A stretch of 64,000 bases of DNA from Rhododendron vialii (taxonomy: Eukaryota; Streptophyta; Magnoliopsida; Ericales; Ericaceae), in contig NC_080569.1 of the NCBI RefSeq assembly GCF_030253575.1, positions 25,928,501 to 25,992,500 on the forward strand. Reading direction: 5' to 3'. Each line of letters starts with the position of its first letter. Within the stretch, counting starts at the first letter, position 1. The notes under the pieces were generated by a model. That model had not been told where the DNA came from. It saw only the letters and a program-made list of their open reading frames with translations, and did no database searches. The translations under genes and the position numbers were made by a program. Shown here in pieces: positions 13,901 through 25,600 of the stretch.

Positions 13901-16900
13901 CACAACAAAACTGACTCCTAGAACAATGCTTAATTAAAGTAGGAAAAAGTTTCTCTAAAATCCCAAAAGAGGGATGACCCAATCTACGGTGCCACTGATG
14001 TAACATAGAAAGAGCTGAGATCACATGACATAGGTGAACGAGGTGCAGACTCCAAAAAATAGAGGCCATCCTGTGCTTTACCACTGCCAATCACTTTGCC
14101 CGTGTCCAGTTCCTGAAAAACATAATGAGTAGGAAAAAAGGTCACTGAACAATTTGCAGAACGAGTAAGACTACTAACGGACAAAAGGTTAATGGGAAAA
14201 TTTGGAATATGTAGAACTGAAGAGAGGAAAATAGAGGGAGAATAGCGAACGGAACCTTTTCCTGAAATAGCAGAGAATGATCCATCTACTATCCTGACTT
14301 TATCCTTACCAGAACAAGTAGAGTAAGAATCAACTACAGAGGAACAACCTGTCATATGATTTGAAGCACACCGGAATCTATAATCCAAAGAATAGCAGAA
14401 GAGGCAGTAAATGCACAAGCCGGAATACCCGTGTGAGCAAAATAGAATGAAGTGGGACTTGTTGTAGAAGTAGGAGCTATAGCAGATGGAGTATCAGCCC
14501 GAGTCATTAAGCGCCTAAGAGCTTGCATCTCCCCCTGAGAAAAACCACTAACATGATCAGAAGACGCCTGAACCTCAGTACGGAACCCAGAATCAGGCAA
14601 AGTAGCAACCCATGTAGACTTCGAAACATGGGCCTGGGCCTGAGAAAGCATGGGACCCCGACCTCGACCACCGCGTCCACCCCCTCACCCACGGGAGGGA
14701 CGACCATGTAACTTCCAACAGAAATCCCTAGTATGGCCGGTGTTGTGGCAATGATCACATCGGAGCGACTCTCGATCAATAGGCCCACTGCTAACACCAA
14801 ATTGTGATTTACCACTCTGTGGAACAAGCCCACCATGAGGAATGGCAATCAAGGCAGAACGCTCAAGAGTAGGAGTGTCCAACATAGCACCCCTCCTACT
14901 CTTCTGCTGAACAATGGCATAGGCCTCTCCCAACGACGGAAACGGAATATGACCCAACACTTGTACTCTAATCGGATCATATTCTATATCAAGTCCAGCC
15001 AAAAAGTCATAAACAAGTCATAAACGCGTTCCTTCTCCAACCGCTTTAACCAAGCGGCAGCATCAACAACACAAACAGCCTGAAATCCCTGATAATAATC
15101 AAATTCCTGCCATGCTCCATTCAAGTCAGCAAAATACACAGCAACAGAACGAAGATTTTGTTCCAATGTACGGAGCCTCTTCCTCAACTCAAAACACTGT
15201 GCACCATTACCCTGCTGAGAATAGGCTTGGACTGCAGTAGTCCAAATCTTATGTGGAGTATCAAGAAGCAAAAAAGTGTGACGAATATCAACCCTCATAG
15301 AATTAAACAACCAGGCATAACTAACGATTTTTGAGATTTAAATTTCTTCAATAATAGTCTCAACAGGTGGAGTAACAGGACCCTCAATAAATTCTGACAT
15401 CCCTTTGGCCTCAATAGCCAAAGTAAAAGTGCAAGACCAAATCAAATAGTTGGTACCATCCAACTTAATAGGGCAAATATCCAGAGAACAATTATCTTGA
15501 GTCCCTACACGACTCAACTCATCCGTACCACTAGTGGAGCCTTTTTTGATTCCTCCGACATCTCAACAAAACTTAAGTATAGAGCTACAAAGCTTCTAAG
15601 TAATCTCAGCCTTTGAATAAACTCAAAAAATCACACGTACTCAATGGTTTACAAACTGCCCAGTGCTGTACGAGTAACCCAAACACAAACGATCGAAAAA
15701 AGAGTATACGAGATTACCTGTGCTGGTACGTGGTCGTAGGAGGTCAAATAAGAGTCACCGGAGTTCAAATAGAGGTTGCTAGTTTTGACCTAGTAATTTC
15801 CGAGCACAAACAGAGATTGCCGGAGGTTGCTGGTAATCTGAGATGGCTAACGGTGGTCGGAGATGACTGGTGTAGGACCTGCAGAAGTCGCTGGTAGCAG
15901 TGGTGGACCTACAGAAGTTAGGCTGGAGTAGAAAAGGGCAGGCGATGGCCTAGGTCTATGAAGCACCGACACCTCTAAAGGTCGAAGTATCGCAGTGTCA
16001 GGACACGGGGACACGGGGACACCGCGGGACACCTCGGAGATACGTACGGGACACGCCACGTGGCGTGTCCCATATTTTAATATTAAATTTTGAGGGGGAC
16101 ACGGCTGGGGACATGGCAGGACACCGCTGGGGACACCGATGGGGACACGGCGGGGACACCGATGGGGACACGGCAGGGGTCAAACTGTAATTTTTTTAAA
16201 ATTTTGGGGGCCAAACTGTAATTTTGAAAAATTTGGGGGTCAAACCGTAATTTTTTTATAAAAAATTTGGGGCCAAATTATATTTTTTTAAAATTTCTGG
16301 GTGCTAAACTATATTTATTTATATATATATTTATTTATATATATAAATATATATAAATAAATAAATAAATATACACATGGCGTGTCCCCCGCCGTGTCCG
16401 TGTCCCCATTTTTTTAAAATTCCCGTGTCCCGGTGTCGGTTTCGGTGTCCGTGTCCGTGTCCGTGTCCGTGTCGGTGCATCATAGGCCTAGGTTGGTCAG
16501 CGAGAGTCATGGAAAATGAAAAAACCCTTCAAACGTCAGTGTTCTGGAACGAAATCATCAGAACACATAAACCCTAGATCGAATCGCTCTGATACCATGT
16601 AAAGTTGTAAAGAAAGAGAGAGACGTGGAATGGGAACCCAAAAGAATAGCGTTATTTTCTCATTACGTTAGAGTTATATAAGACTAAGAGAATAATTACA
16701 CTGAGATCCTTATCTCCTAATCTAATTTACACAAGGGCTCAATTACACGCTAATTACACATACACCCATAACTTAACACTAAATAATATAGCCCAACAAA
16801 CCAAAATAAGTTCCCTAATAAATTTTGGAACTTCAAAACTAGATAGGTAAATACAAAAAAAAAAAAAAGTGGGGAATCTCTATACACATTTTCCCTTCCT

Positions 16901-18879
16901 GTATAATATATCTCGCTAAGTTAGAGTTCATTACTTCATTTATTGCCTAGAGCTTTTCGTCATTTACATGATATGTATTTTTGTCACCGCTGGATGAAAA
17001 TCCTGGAACAGCCCCTGATAATACCTGTGCTATTTTCGTTTTTGGTGATCAAAAGAGGAGAGATTTACGATCGATGAAGTCAAGGCTGATTAAGATCAAT
17101 GCAATAAAAAACAAAAAATGATGATTGTTTGTGCCTTAAAAAAACCATTTCCTCAATATCATTACAAAACACTGCGTCTGAAAAAGGTCAAACGGCTTTT
17201 TGTTAATGAAAGAAACAAAGCGGGAAAGATCAATGCTTTTGTGCGTAGATGGGCTTGTAAATTACCAGGAATGTTTCTCCTGCACTTAGCCTGCTCCTCA
17301 TGAAAACGGTCGACCAAAGAGTGCATACCACTTCAGGAAAACTTGCAGCATCTTTAAGAGAAACACCAGGTGGAACAGGAAGAACCTGTCCTGCCGGTAC
17401 AGCCACCTTCTCAGCATACCCTCCTCCACTAAGAAGAGCACAAACCTGCAAAACCACTCTCCTCATATGCTGCAGGTACTACGTTCGAAATACTAAAAGG
17501 GTCGAGAACGAGGAAGATATCATAAAAGGGTCAAGCTATGCTCTCTACTTCACAGTTTGTTCTCTCTTATGAGGGGAACAGATGAATTTTTCAACGTTTT
17601 ACAAAGAAATTGCAATTGCCTCAGGCCCTCAGCCCAACAAAATAGCATGTCCTTTGAAAAGATTTTAATGGCTAGACAGGGTTGACTCCCAGATTATATC
17701 ATCAAAACTCGATCATGACCTAGGAAGCGGTAGCTAATCAAATTCCTTATACTTCCAACAAGTTACTCTTTCACAACACACGCTTGCACATATACTTTAC
17801 TTTCTTGGATAATTTTACTGAAGTTCACTCAAGTATCATCGAACAGTAAACAATCATGCGGATGCTTAAAAACCCTACAACCGTCTATCCAAAGAGGAAA
17901 GATGAACACCTTGAGATGAATATTAAGCCCAAAATCTAATATGTAATATGTAATATTAATAATGCTAATAGGTCAATTCAAAAGAATTATGAGGAAAACT
18001 GTATTATTTGATTAGCAGTATTGTTGTGAAATAATGTGACCATTTGTTTTGATGCACGATAACGTAACTATGATTACCCCAGGAAGCTAGTTTATTTTGC
18101 CCTTTTTAGTCAAATAAATGATATCTACACTGCGCTTGGGGGTGATAGACTAACCAAACTACTCAAGTTCAAGCTTGCGGTTCAGTTCAATTCAAGGTTT
18201 GTTTGTTACATAATTAAGTCAAGCTTGATATTTTTTGAAGCTCGTTAAAGCTTGCGAAGCTTGAATATTTTTTTTAAGCTCTTTTTGAAGCTCGTTAAGC
18301 TTGCGAACCAAACTCGAAGAAGTTACTACTCTACTCGTTCGGCCAATCATGTGTATGAAAAAAAAACCACATTTCTTGACATGGACACATAATCGGCTTG
18401 ATTAAAAGACTCATTTGAAATATGCTCGCTTGTTTGTTAAGTTTTCAAACCAAGCTTAAACAATTCGGGTCGTTTATGGTTAAGTTTGCAAACCAAAACC
18501 CGATGAAGTTACTACCCTGCTCGTTTGGCTTATCATGTGTAAAAAACACTCAAATTAGTTGAGATCCACACGTACTCGGCTCGATTAAAAAGATCGTTTG
18601 AAATGAGCTCCTCATGAACAACTTGATGCACGGAAATTATACCTCGTCGCCGATTCTCCACCGAGTGACGTTTCTCCCGACGGCCTCGACGTTTCCAGAA
18701 CATTCGAGACCAAGGAACCGAGGCGGGTACGAGCCCTTGCGCTGGAGAGTGTCGATCCTGTTGAGCGCTGTGGCCGCGACTTTGATCAGAACGTCGTCGT
18801 CACCGACTTGTGGGTCTTCGACCTCTTGTAGTTGCAGCACTTCGGGTCCGCCTGGGGTGGTTATCACCACGGCCTTCAT
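7980..18879 (-). CDS. Quinone oxidoreductase (PIG3/zeta-crystallin type), copy A
   Basis: Six exons read on the minus strand: 18879-18643, 17445-17266, 9574-9493, 9404-9297, 9108-8950 and 8176-7980. They total 963 bp, 320 aa, with GT-AG junctions and matching phases. The start [20 protein letters not shown] and the motif [10 protein letters not shown] are typical of the MDR-superfamily quinone reductases, close to Arabidopsis At4g21580. The N-terminal half is the GroES-like domain. GGSSGIG is the Rossmann nucleotide-binding turn, and [11 protein letters not shown] plus [11 protein letters not shown] lie in the catalytic domain. No zinc ligands are seen, as expected for this subgroup, which reduces quinones with NADPH, probably in the cytosol. 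The copy lacks five residues after YPP found in copy B. Intron 2 (9575-17265) is swollen by nested transposons yet both splice sites remain canonical. A short CGG run precedes the ATG. Confidence 0.9.
9965..10065. repeat. Dispersed repeat fragment rich in AGGCG
   Basis: The stretch tgttaagggcgagaggcg through aggcgaggcttgcgcc resembles a dispersed plant repeat I have seen in many genomes, but I cannot name a family. It lies in intron 2 of quinone oxidoreductase copy A. The flanking 10100-10640 holds AT-rich DNA with a short direct repeat (gatgattgagagagaagaga and gatgattgagatgatacc) and no gene. Confidence 0.3.
10643..10820 (-). repeat. 3' LTR of the Copia element
   Basis: A 178-bp copy of 16598-16778. 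It starts tgtaaagttgtaaagaaaga on the plus strand and ends acttaaca, i.e. TG...CA on the coding strand. It is flanked outside by CTAAA and inside by the polypurine tract. Confidence 0.93.
10828..15310 (-). pseudogene. Copia gag-pol, broken by frameshifts, a stop and an inserted LTR
   Basis: Gag spans about 15310-14685 and ends with a zinc knuckle [14 protein letters not shown]. The protease region is near 14380, where the active-site DSG is followed by a frameshift. GAG-pre-integrase ([11 protein letters not shown]) is near 14000. The integrase core is 13903-13442 ([25 protein letters not shown]), followed by its C-terminal part 13429-13103. RT is 12626-12266 plus 12000-11227 ([22 protein letters not shown]). 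RNase H is 11220-10828 ([21 protein letters not shown]). Breaks include an 11-bp tandem duplication at 15004-15025, a TGA after the zinc knuckle, a 2-base insertion right after the protease DSG, and a 280-bp LTR inside RT. The element cannot move on its own. Confidence 0.92.
11986..12265 (-). mobile_element. Solo LTR inserted inside the Copia reverse transcriptase
   Basis: The RT reading YMDI|PPGF is split by 280 bp that on the minus strand start TGTAAGCAGAAATC and end TGTATTTCCA, so TG...CA. The flanks are TATAC and TATAT, consistent with a 5-bp target duplication plus a small change. It has no internal domain, so it is most simply a solo LTR of another, unidentified LTR family. It creates a false start for the downstream RT half. 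Confidence 0.65.
15956..16485. mobile_element. hAT-like non-autonomous element with GTGTCC hexamer arrays
   Basis: The left end ctatgaagcaccgacac and right end gtgtcggtgcatcatag are inverted repeats. The 8-bp target gcctaggt is duplicated at 15948-15955 and 16486-16493. An 8-bp duplication is the mark of hAT elements. The ends are built of GTGTCC/GGGGACAC tandem units (GC-rich). The middle holds several diverged copies of a 'tttgggggtcaaactgtaattt' type unit and an AT-rich core. No transposase is encoded. It lies between the primer-binding site and gag of the Copia element, so it arrived later. Confidence 0.75.
16598..16778 (-). repeat. 5' LTR of the Copia element
   Basis: A 181-bp LTR, the copy used for transcription of the minus-strand element, directly followed by TGGTATCAGAGC. 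It differs from the other LTR by scattered substitutions, a GA insertion and a single T. Confidence 0.93.
17446..18642. other. Intron 1 of quinone oxidoreductase copy A, repeat-bearing
   Basis: No exon is seen here. The part 18150-18560 contains several diverged copies of AAGCTTGCGAA and GCTCGTTAAGCTTG, typical of a dispersed plant repeat. The rest is AT-rich DNA. Confidence 0.4.
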
Positions 18880-19216
18880 TTGTGGCGGCGGCGGCGGCGG
18901 TTGGGTGTTTGACGGTGATCGGAGGAAGAAAACGGGCGCGTTTATTAGGTTGAATTCGAGTCAACGCCCGAGTGTGGCAGTGTCACTGGCTGGACGGAGA
19001 CGGTTGCCCGATTTGCGGAGCCGCCTATGGCCAATTTACTGACTTACGTCCAATTTAATTAGTACTCCTAATTAATTTAGGCTGCTGATTTTGAGAAAAA
19101 AAAAACAGGAATGCTACATACACTACGTACTTTCACTACACTATTCACTACATTTTTTATGGGACTCATTTCGGGTCCAACAAAAAATACAAAAAAATAT
19201 CCATAAATTTTAAAAT

Positions 19217-19388
19217 AATATTTTAGGGGGTCCCATAAAAAATCAGCTCTAACGGGTATCGATTAATATTATTTATAGGTTTGTATGTTCGAAACTGCGC
19301 AGTTGAGCATTTTCACTCTTATAAATTTAAAAATAATACTTACCGATACCGGTTAAAGCTGATTTTTTGCAAGGCCCCCTAAAATATT
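19217..19388. mobile_element. MITE with terminal inverted repeats of about 55 bp
   Basis: The left arm (aatattttagggggtccc then aaaaaatcagct) is mirrored by the right arm ending in gccccctaaaatatt. The arms enclose a loop of about 60 bp. It lies in the 1.86-kb gap between the two quinone oxidoreductase genes and directly abuts the next element. Confidence 0.55.
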
Positions 19389-19389
19389 T

Positions 19390-19560
19390 GAGAATAAATT
19401 CTTTACACTGCCGGTGTAAATATTTCTTTCTTCCAAATCAATTGCATTGCAACTCGTGTCAAAATAGTGATCTCAATTAATAAAATATGGCGACGTGGCG
19501 CAATGCAATTGATTTGGAGGAAACAAATGTTTATACCGGCGGTGTAAAGAATTTATTCTC
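19390..19560. mobile_element. MITE with terminal inverted repeats of about 60 bp
   Basis: The left end gagaataaattctttacac and right end gtgtaaagaatttattctc are exact inverted copies. Similarity continues inward to caattgcattg on both sides. The element is 171 bp with a short centre and no coding capacity. A clear target duplication could not be fixed. Confidence 0.7.
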
Positions 19561-20223
19561 TTTAGTTTTAGTTTTAGCTTAGTTTTCAATCATTATCATA
19601 TTTCTTTCTTCAATCATTACCATATTTTTTCAATTATTATTTTATCATCTCTATCTATTTCTCTCCAATCATTATCCCTATATTCAATCATTACTTTATT
19701 TCTCTCTCCACCTACTACCAAAACTAAACTAAACTAATTAGTATTTGTTTGGAGCTTATAGAAAAGAAAGAAAATCAAAGAAAAATTAGAAAAAAATTCT
19801 CACTCGTTCGGTTTAGAAAGAAAGAGAAAGGAAAATATAAGAAAACAACATTTTGAGCACAATGCATTTTCCTCACGATTTTCTTCTTAGTCATTTTTCT
19901 TTGTTTTCCTTTCCTTTCGAACAAGTTCCAAACGGACCCTTAGCTTCTTTGGTTACGCCTTTTAGAATTAATTTTAGAAACTTACTTACGTGAGTGGATG
20001 GAGTCACCCCCCTCAACCATTCAAAATTTTTACCCTCGCATTTTATCAATTTGCACTATTTTTTGTTGTTGTTATTTACATGAAATTACAAAATTATCCT
20101 TACTTGTTGATTTATTTTCCCCATATATCAAGGGCAAATTAGTTATTTCATGTGAATAAAAGCCCAAAAAATGAGTGCAAATAGATAAAAAGGCAGTGTA
20201 AAAATCATTTTCTGTAATTATTA

Positions 20224-20454
20224 CTCCCTCTGCTCCTTTTAAACATCCACTACGATTCTACGTGCCATTTTCAATGTCTTATATCTCTCGACGTTTATTA
20301 TGTTTTATAATTTTCAAATCATTGTCTTGTAAAAATAATTAAGATCTATCAAACAAGAATCATATTGCATATTTTTAACAAATATACAATAGATATAAAT
20401 AATTAAAAATGACATATAGAATCATAATAGACATTTAAAAAATGACGGAGGAAG
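20224..20454. mobile_element. Stowaway-like MITE
   Basis: The left end CTCCCTCTGCTCC and right end GACGGAGGAAG are the Stowaway-type CTCCCTCCGTCC termini, flanked by TA at 20222-20223 and 20455-20456. Length 231 bp, AT-rich, non-coding. It lies 0.3 kb downstream of quinone oxidoreductase copy B. Confidence 0.6.
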
Positions 20455-20737
20455 TACTTAATATGTGTATTAGACAATTTTACAAATTTGACCCCACACA
20501 ATATATGTTATTAATACATCTCTCATATATACTTAATATATAAAATTAAAATTAAAAAAAAAGAAAGAGGAGAAAGGGGTGCCTTTAGTTCACAAGTACT
20601 CTTACAACATTGCAAATGGAGATCAACATAACACAAATCCTTTCAAGCAACTAACGTCTTTTTATTTTTCCTGTTCATTTTAACGCATATAGTAACCATT
20701 TTATTCAGTCACTTGATGCAAAAGATCATCCATAGTA

Positions 20738-23700
20738 TCAAGTGACAAGGAGTATTTTCCCAATATGGCTGCTACTCTCCATAAGCCGGTGACCCTCAGC
20801 TGCTTCGGACAATGGAAGACATTTATACACCACTGGTTTCACCTTCCCCGCCACGATCGCTGGCCAAACGTTTTTCTCCACTTCGCTCACGATCAGAGCT
20901 TTGTTTTCTGTACTCCTGTAGCGCAACCCAGCCGCTGCATAGTAGTATAGAATTGCAATCTTTGTCAAACTAGTAAGTTACCCAGATGAAACAAAGGTAT
21001 TCGCTTCAGGCAATAGTCCATCCTTATGGATGGAATCAGGTGACAGGTGCACTATAATCCACAAATCATTAGGGTTTATGTGCTGATACCGATTTCCAAA
21101 TGAGGGTAAAGTGAAGTTTGCCTTGTGTAATACAAATGCTAACATTCCATATTCAAATGGAGGAAATATTTTGCATCATCTCCATGGCTGGCCTTGACTT
21201 TTAGGGGGCTTAAAGTGAATAAAAAATGAGTCACTCCATGAATTTTTACGGAAAAAAATGTAAGTTAGATAATTACCTTTCCCAAAAAAAACAAATACAA
21301 GTACTCATAAGTCAGATAAATTACCTTTACACGATTATTCGTACGGGTCTAGAAATTTGGGACGGAGGTAGTATGTTTTTCCTTATACTTTAATAGTGGG
21401 TATCAAAATAGAAGGCCCCCCTAAAATTTGCCTACTTTTAGGGGCCTAAAGCAGCCGCACCTTGGACTTTACCATAGGGCCGACACTGAATTCATCGCAT
21501 TGATTAGTCAAATACCCTGCCCAACCATTGTGAAAAAAGGAGTTCCCTCGTGCCATATATGTAGTGGTTCAGAATGGTGAGATGTGATGAAAAGAGCACT
21601 AGGAAGTCTGATTTCAAGAGAATACCAGATGCATGATCATGGGATTGCCAACTTATGCCATAGGGGACCCAAAGTGAAGTAGATTGTACTTTATTCAACA
21701 TTAAATGACACTCGGTGGTTGCGGACTAGATAGGAATAGGAGGACTATCCCTTGAGATCTTTCATCAAATTGAATTGATTCACCGTTTTTACTTTTGTTG
21801 GAACATGATTATTTTCTCTAGCATTCTAGCAATATGCCGAAAAAAAAAAAAAAAAAAAATCTAGCAAGACGAACAAATGTAATTAGATCAGTAATTTGAA
21901 GTAGTGGAAAAAATAGACAAGAGCTTCAGAATATACCTTGCACTGTGAGGCGCCTTGCAAGCAAACCCTGAAGATTCACTTCTGTTACAGTTCCACCCAT
22001 AAAGCCGATAATAAAAAGCCTCCCATCCATATTTAGGCTGTCGATGTTCCGTTGAAAGTAGGGTCCTCCAACGTTATCCAGTATAACATCAACACCTGAT
22101 GTCAGACGTTTCAACATTAAGTTTTCTAAACCAGCCAAAATATAAAGGTTTCATATTTTATCCCTTATGCATGGGTGTGATGCCAAAAAAGGTGATGTCT
22201 AACCCAGGTCACCTGGAACGTGGTAAAACTGTACAAGGATCGGGAACGGAATTGCGGTATACTCGTACCTTGAATCAAGGTCCGATTACACCAAATCTTC
22301 TCTAAAGGGAACATTTTGGAAATCTCCATTTAAAAAAGCATTTCTAGGAGCACTATGACTAGTTTTATTTTTTCACATTTGTCATCCGAAAGATCCACTC
22401 TCTTTAAATTCTAGTCAGTCGATCTTGAAATTTCTACACCCACAGGAAAAGTTTAAATTAAAGGAAAGAATTAGGGAACTCTTTAGAATGCTAAAAAACA
22501 AAACTTTTTGGAACAGAAAGTGTTGTTGCAATCTGCAAATCGCTAGAGTATTACTAGCATTTTCAAGTAACACTAGTGTCCAATTTCTTTTTAGATTCCA
22601 AAACGAGCAGATTGCATGAACAAGTAAAATCAAAATAGCAGGTTGAAATAATCGTCGTGCTATAGAGAATATACCTTTCCCTTGCGTTTCTTCCTTCACA
22701 CGTGCAACAAAATCTTCACTCTTGTAGTTGATGCACACATCAGCTCCCAGATCCCTGCAAGCAGCTAATTTTTCTTCGTTTCCTGGTGAAATAGTTTTGT
22801 CAAAGATTAATGAAACCTCCAATAATGCTCACCCTCACGTGTATTATGAGATAAAAACGCGCTTACTAAACCTGCTGTGACAAACACTTTGGCTCCTAGG
22901 TATTTCGCTATTTGGATCGCAAATGTACCAATTCCACTGGAGCCCCCATGTATCTGTCATAGAGTATAAGTATCTTTGTCAACAGCTTCAAGTTAGATTT
23001 CAGCATTAAGATTGGACAAGATTGTAATGACTAATGAATCGAGCAGACAGACAGCATATCCAAGCACCAAGATGAAGACCACTTTATGACTTTATAAAAC
23101 AATTTTATTTTATTTTTCAGACCAACATACTATGATTCAACATCCCAATGTGGTCTTCATTTAAACAAAGTAAATAGTCCACTTATGGTTTCACTGTTTT
23201 CCAAGTGGTTACAAAATCAAGGGCGCATAACTCCATATATAAAGGCTTAAAAACATGAAAACCAGAAAACAGTATGAGCAAGACTTTCATTTTCTGACTT
23301 CTGCGACAAATTCAGCAATTCTAATCTTAATCATAAAGAGGTAACATTTCTGAGAAGAAATCAAACTTTTTAGCAGAACTTACATACACCATGATATGAT
23401 CCATAAATATCCACAGTAAGTTCCTCAATATCAATCAATTCAAGTATGGTAGAATTTCAGATTAAAAAAACAAGTACAGTAGAATTTCATGACCTTCCAG
23501 TATTTCTAAGCCAAACAACAAAGTGGTGAAAATTTGTGCTACTGAAAAAAACAGAAAGGGATGATAAATTACCAGGAATGTTTCTCCAGCAGATAGCCTG
23601 CTCATCATGAACACTGTTGACCAAACAGTGCACGCCACTTCAGGGAAACTAGCAGCATCTTTTAGAGAAACACCAGCTGGAACAGGAAGAACTTGTCCAG

Positions 23701-25281
23701 TGGGTACAGCCACCTTCTCAGCATACCCTCCTCCACTAAGAAGAGCACATACCTGCGGAACCTCTCTCTCTCATTTACTAAGAAAGCTTACAAACTTCTC
23801 CTTCCAACAGTAACAGGATATCGAAAGGATCAAATAACCATCAAGAAGTACAAGAGGATATGCCAAACTCTATGTCATAGTTTTCTAGCTTACTTGATAG
23901 GAAGAGATAGATGTTTTATTGCATACGCTAAATGTCAATAGCCTCGACTCTACTATGCTTAGCTCGGCAAAATGGTTAATCATTCAGAAGTTTATAGAGG
24001 CTTGCTGGGGTTTGACACTTCAATAATAACATTCAAACTTGATTACAAGAAGTAACGAATCAAACCCATTTTCAAATAGATATTGAGTCACACATACTCC
24101 TACTATTTTTTTTTTGAAGTTTGCATATAAGCACATTTAGATAGAACTATAATCAAACACCACATTAGACTGCATGCAATGGATCTTACAAACCAACCCC
24201 CTCGACGATCCACATCACCACCAAAAAGAAAAGAAAAGAAAAGCACAAAAGGAGAAAATCAGCAAAGATGAAGGAATTGGTATGCACATTAACCCAACAA
24301 GTTGATGCAAAACATTCCCGCAACTAAACAATTATTGAGCAAAAGTAAATTGGCTTCTTCCCGTAAGTGAACCATGTTATGCTCTTATGACTTATGATGA
24401 AATGACCCTGAAATTCATATTGTAAATTTGTAATTTAGCAATGCGAGGGATACTGTATTTTGTACAGAGGCAAATACTGTACACTCGTGCAGTATTTTAT
24501 TTGGTACTAAGTATCACATCTTTATCCATTGTAAGTACCACTGTAGCATCCCCCAAAAGCTAGCTGTATTTGATCTTTCGTTTTGTTAGACCGTATTCAT
24601 ATTGCAAAGTGATAAGTTTGAGACATCGCAATAACAAATAAGGTAAGGTTCAAAATGGCATTTTCTTCTCTTTTCCATATCTTTTCTGAGCACTCAAACA
24701 TAGCAACAAAAACCAAACACAGCATAAAATCCCAATGTCCTACCCTAACGGGTCAGTCCGGTGGTCAAGGCCTGGGACTTTGGGGCTTCCCGCAAGTGGG
24801 CAGTGGGGTTCATCCCAGATGTCAAGGTTCGTGTAAGCTTGCCCAGACACCGGAGTTATAAACAAACAAAAAATCCCAATTTCCTCACTACAACTAATCC
24901 TTCGATCAAAAACCCTAATTTCCTTTCCCTTCTTATCTCAATACCCATACACACAGCATAAAACAACCCATCAAATCTCTTCCCTAACACGAAAGAAACC
25001 TCCAAAATCAAAACGAGAGCTGAACAGACCTGGTCACCGATTTTCCACCGAGTGACGTTCCTCCCGACGGCCTCGACGGTTCCAGAACATTCCAGACCCA
25101 GGAACAGGCTCGTGCCCTTCGGCGGCGGGTACAAGCCTTTGCGCTGGATAGTGTCGGCCCGGTTGAGTGCGGTGGCTGCGACTCTGATCAGAACGTCGTC
25201 GTCTCCATATTCTGGGTCTTCGACCTCTTGTAGTTGAAGGACTTCGGGGCCGCCGGGGGTGGTTATCACAACGGCCTTCAT
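20738..25281 (-). CDS. Quinone oxidoreductase (PIG3/zeta-crystallin type), copy B
   Basis: Six exons on the minus strand: 25281-25030, 23752-23573, 22953-22872, 22782-22675, 22095-21937 and 20934-20738. They total 978 bp, 325 aa, with stop TGA at 20740-20738. All junctions are GT-AG, and exons 2-6 are identical in length and phase to copy A, so the pair is a tandem duplication. The GroES-like half includes [19 protein letters not shown]. The nucleotide-binding turn is GGSSGIG (about residues 147-153), followed by [24 protein letters not shown] and the C-terminal [10 protein letters not shown] and HIGKILLVT. By family it reduces quinones with NADPH; no zinc ligands are seen. It keeps the full-length N-terminal loop, unlike copy A, and has compact introns, so it is closer to the ancestral structure. 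Confidence 0.92.
24745..24860 (+). mobile_element. Au-like SINE fragment
   Basis: The run ggtcagtccggtggtcaagg, then cctgggactttggggcttcc and ggttcatccc, resembles the tRNA-derived head of plant Au SINEs, with A-box-like and B-box-like segments. It lies in intron 1 of quinone oxidoreductase copy B. No 3' tail or target duplication was found, so it looks truncated. Confidence 0.45.
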
Positions 25282-25600
25282 TTTGGCGGTTGACGGTGGT
25301 CGGAAGAAGGGGAATGGAGAACTCAGGCGAGGTTATCAGGACTGGGAGGAAAGTTGGATAAATCAGCACGGCTGTTGTATAGTAGGGGCGAGTTTGGAAT
25401 TGGAAGTAGGGGAAATTGTAAAAATACACCTAAACTTCCATTTATTTATTTTTTGATCCGCAAACTTCCATTCATCGCATTCGCAAAAGTTAGCCATGTT
25501 GATTTAAAATATGACTCATAATCGTAACTTAGCAACTCTTTAAAAGATAATCAAATTTTAGTATTTGGACAACCAAAAATAGCAATTTTTTTTGAAAATT

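Larger units (their letters stand above)
10643..16778 (-). mobile_element. Ty1/Copia retrotransposon with both LTRs and target duplication
   Basis: LTRs lie at 10643-10820 and 16598-16778, with CTAAA duplicated at 10638-10642 and 16779-16783. On the minus strand the LTR runs TGTTAAGTTATGG...CTTTACA. It is followed at once by the primer-binding site TGGTATCAGAGC (16597-16586), complementary to initiator Met tRNA. A purine tract CTTGAGGGGGAG precedes the 3' LTR. The domain order gag, protease, integrase, RT, RNase H is the Copia order. The two LTRs differ by roughly seven substitutions and a few small indels, so the insertion is not recent. It sits in intron 2 of quinone oxidoreductase copy A, in the same orientation as that gene. 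Confidence 0.95.

Noticed and set aside
16021..16183. Possible CRISPR-like or coding repeat (GGGGACACCG units)
   Set aside because: Units are hexamer-based and lie inside a hAT-like element in a plant genome; not CRISPR and not coding.
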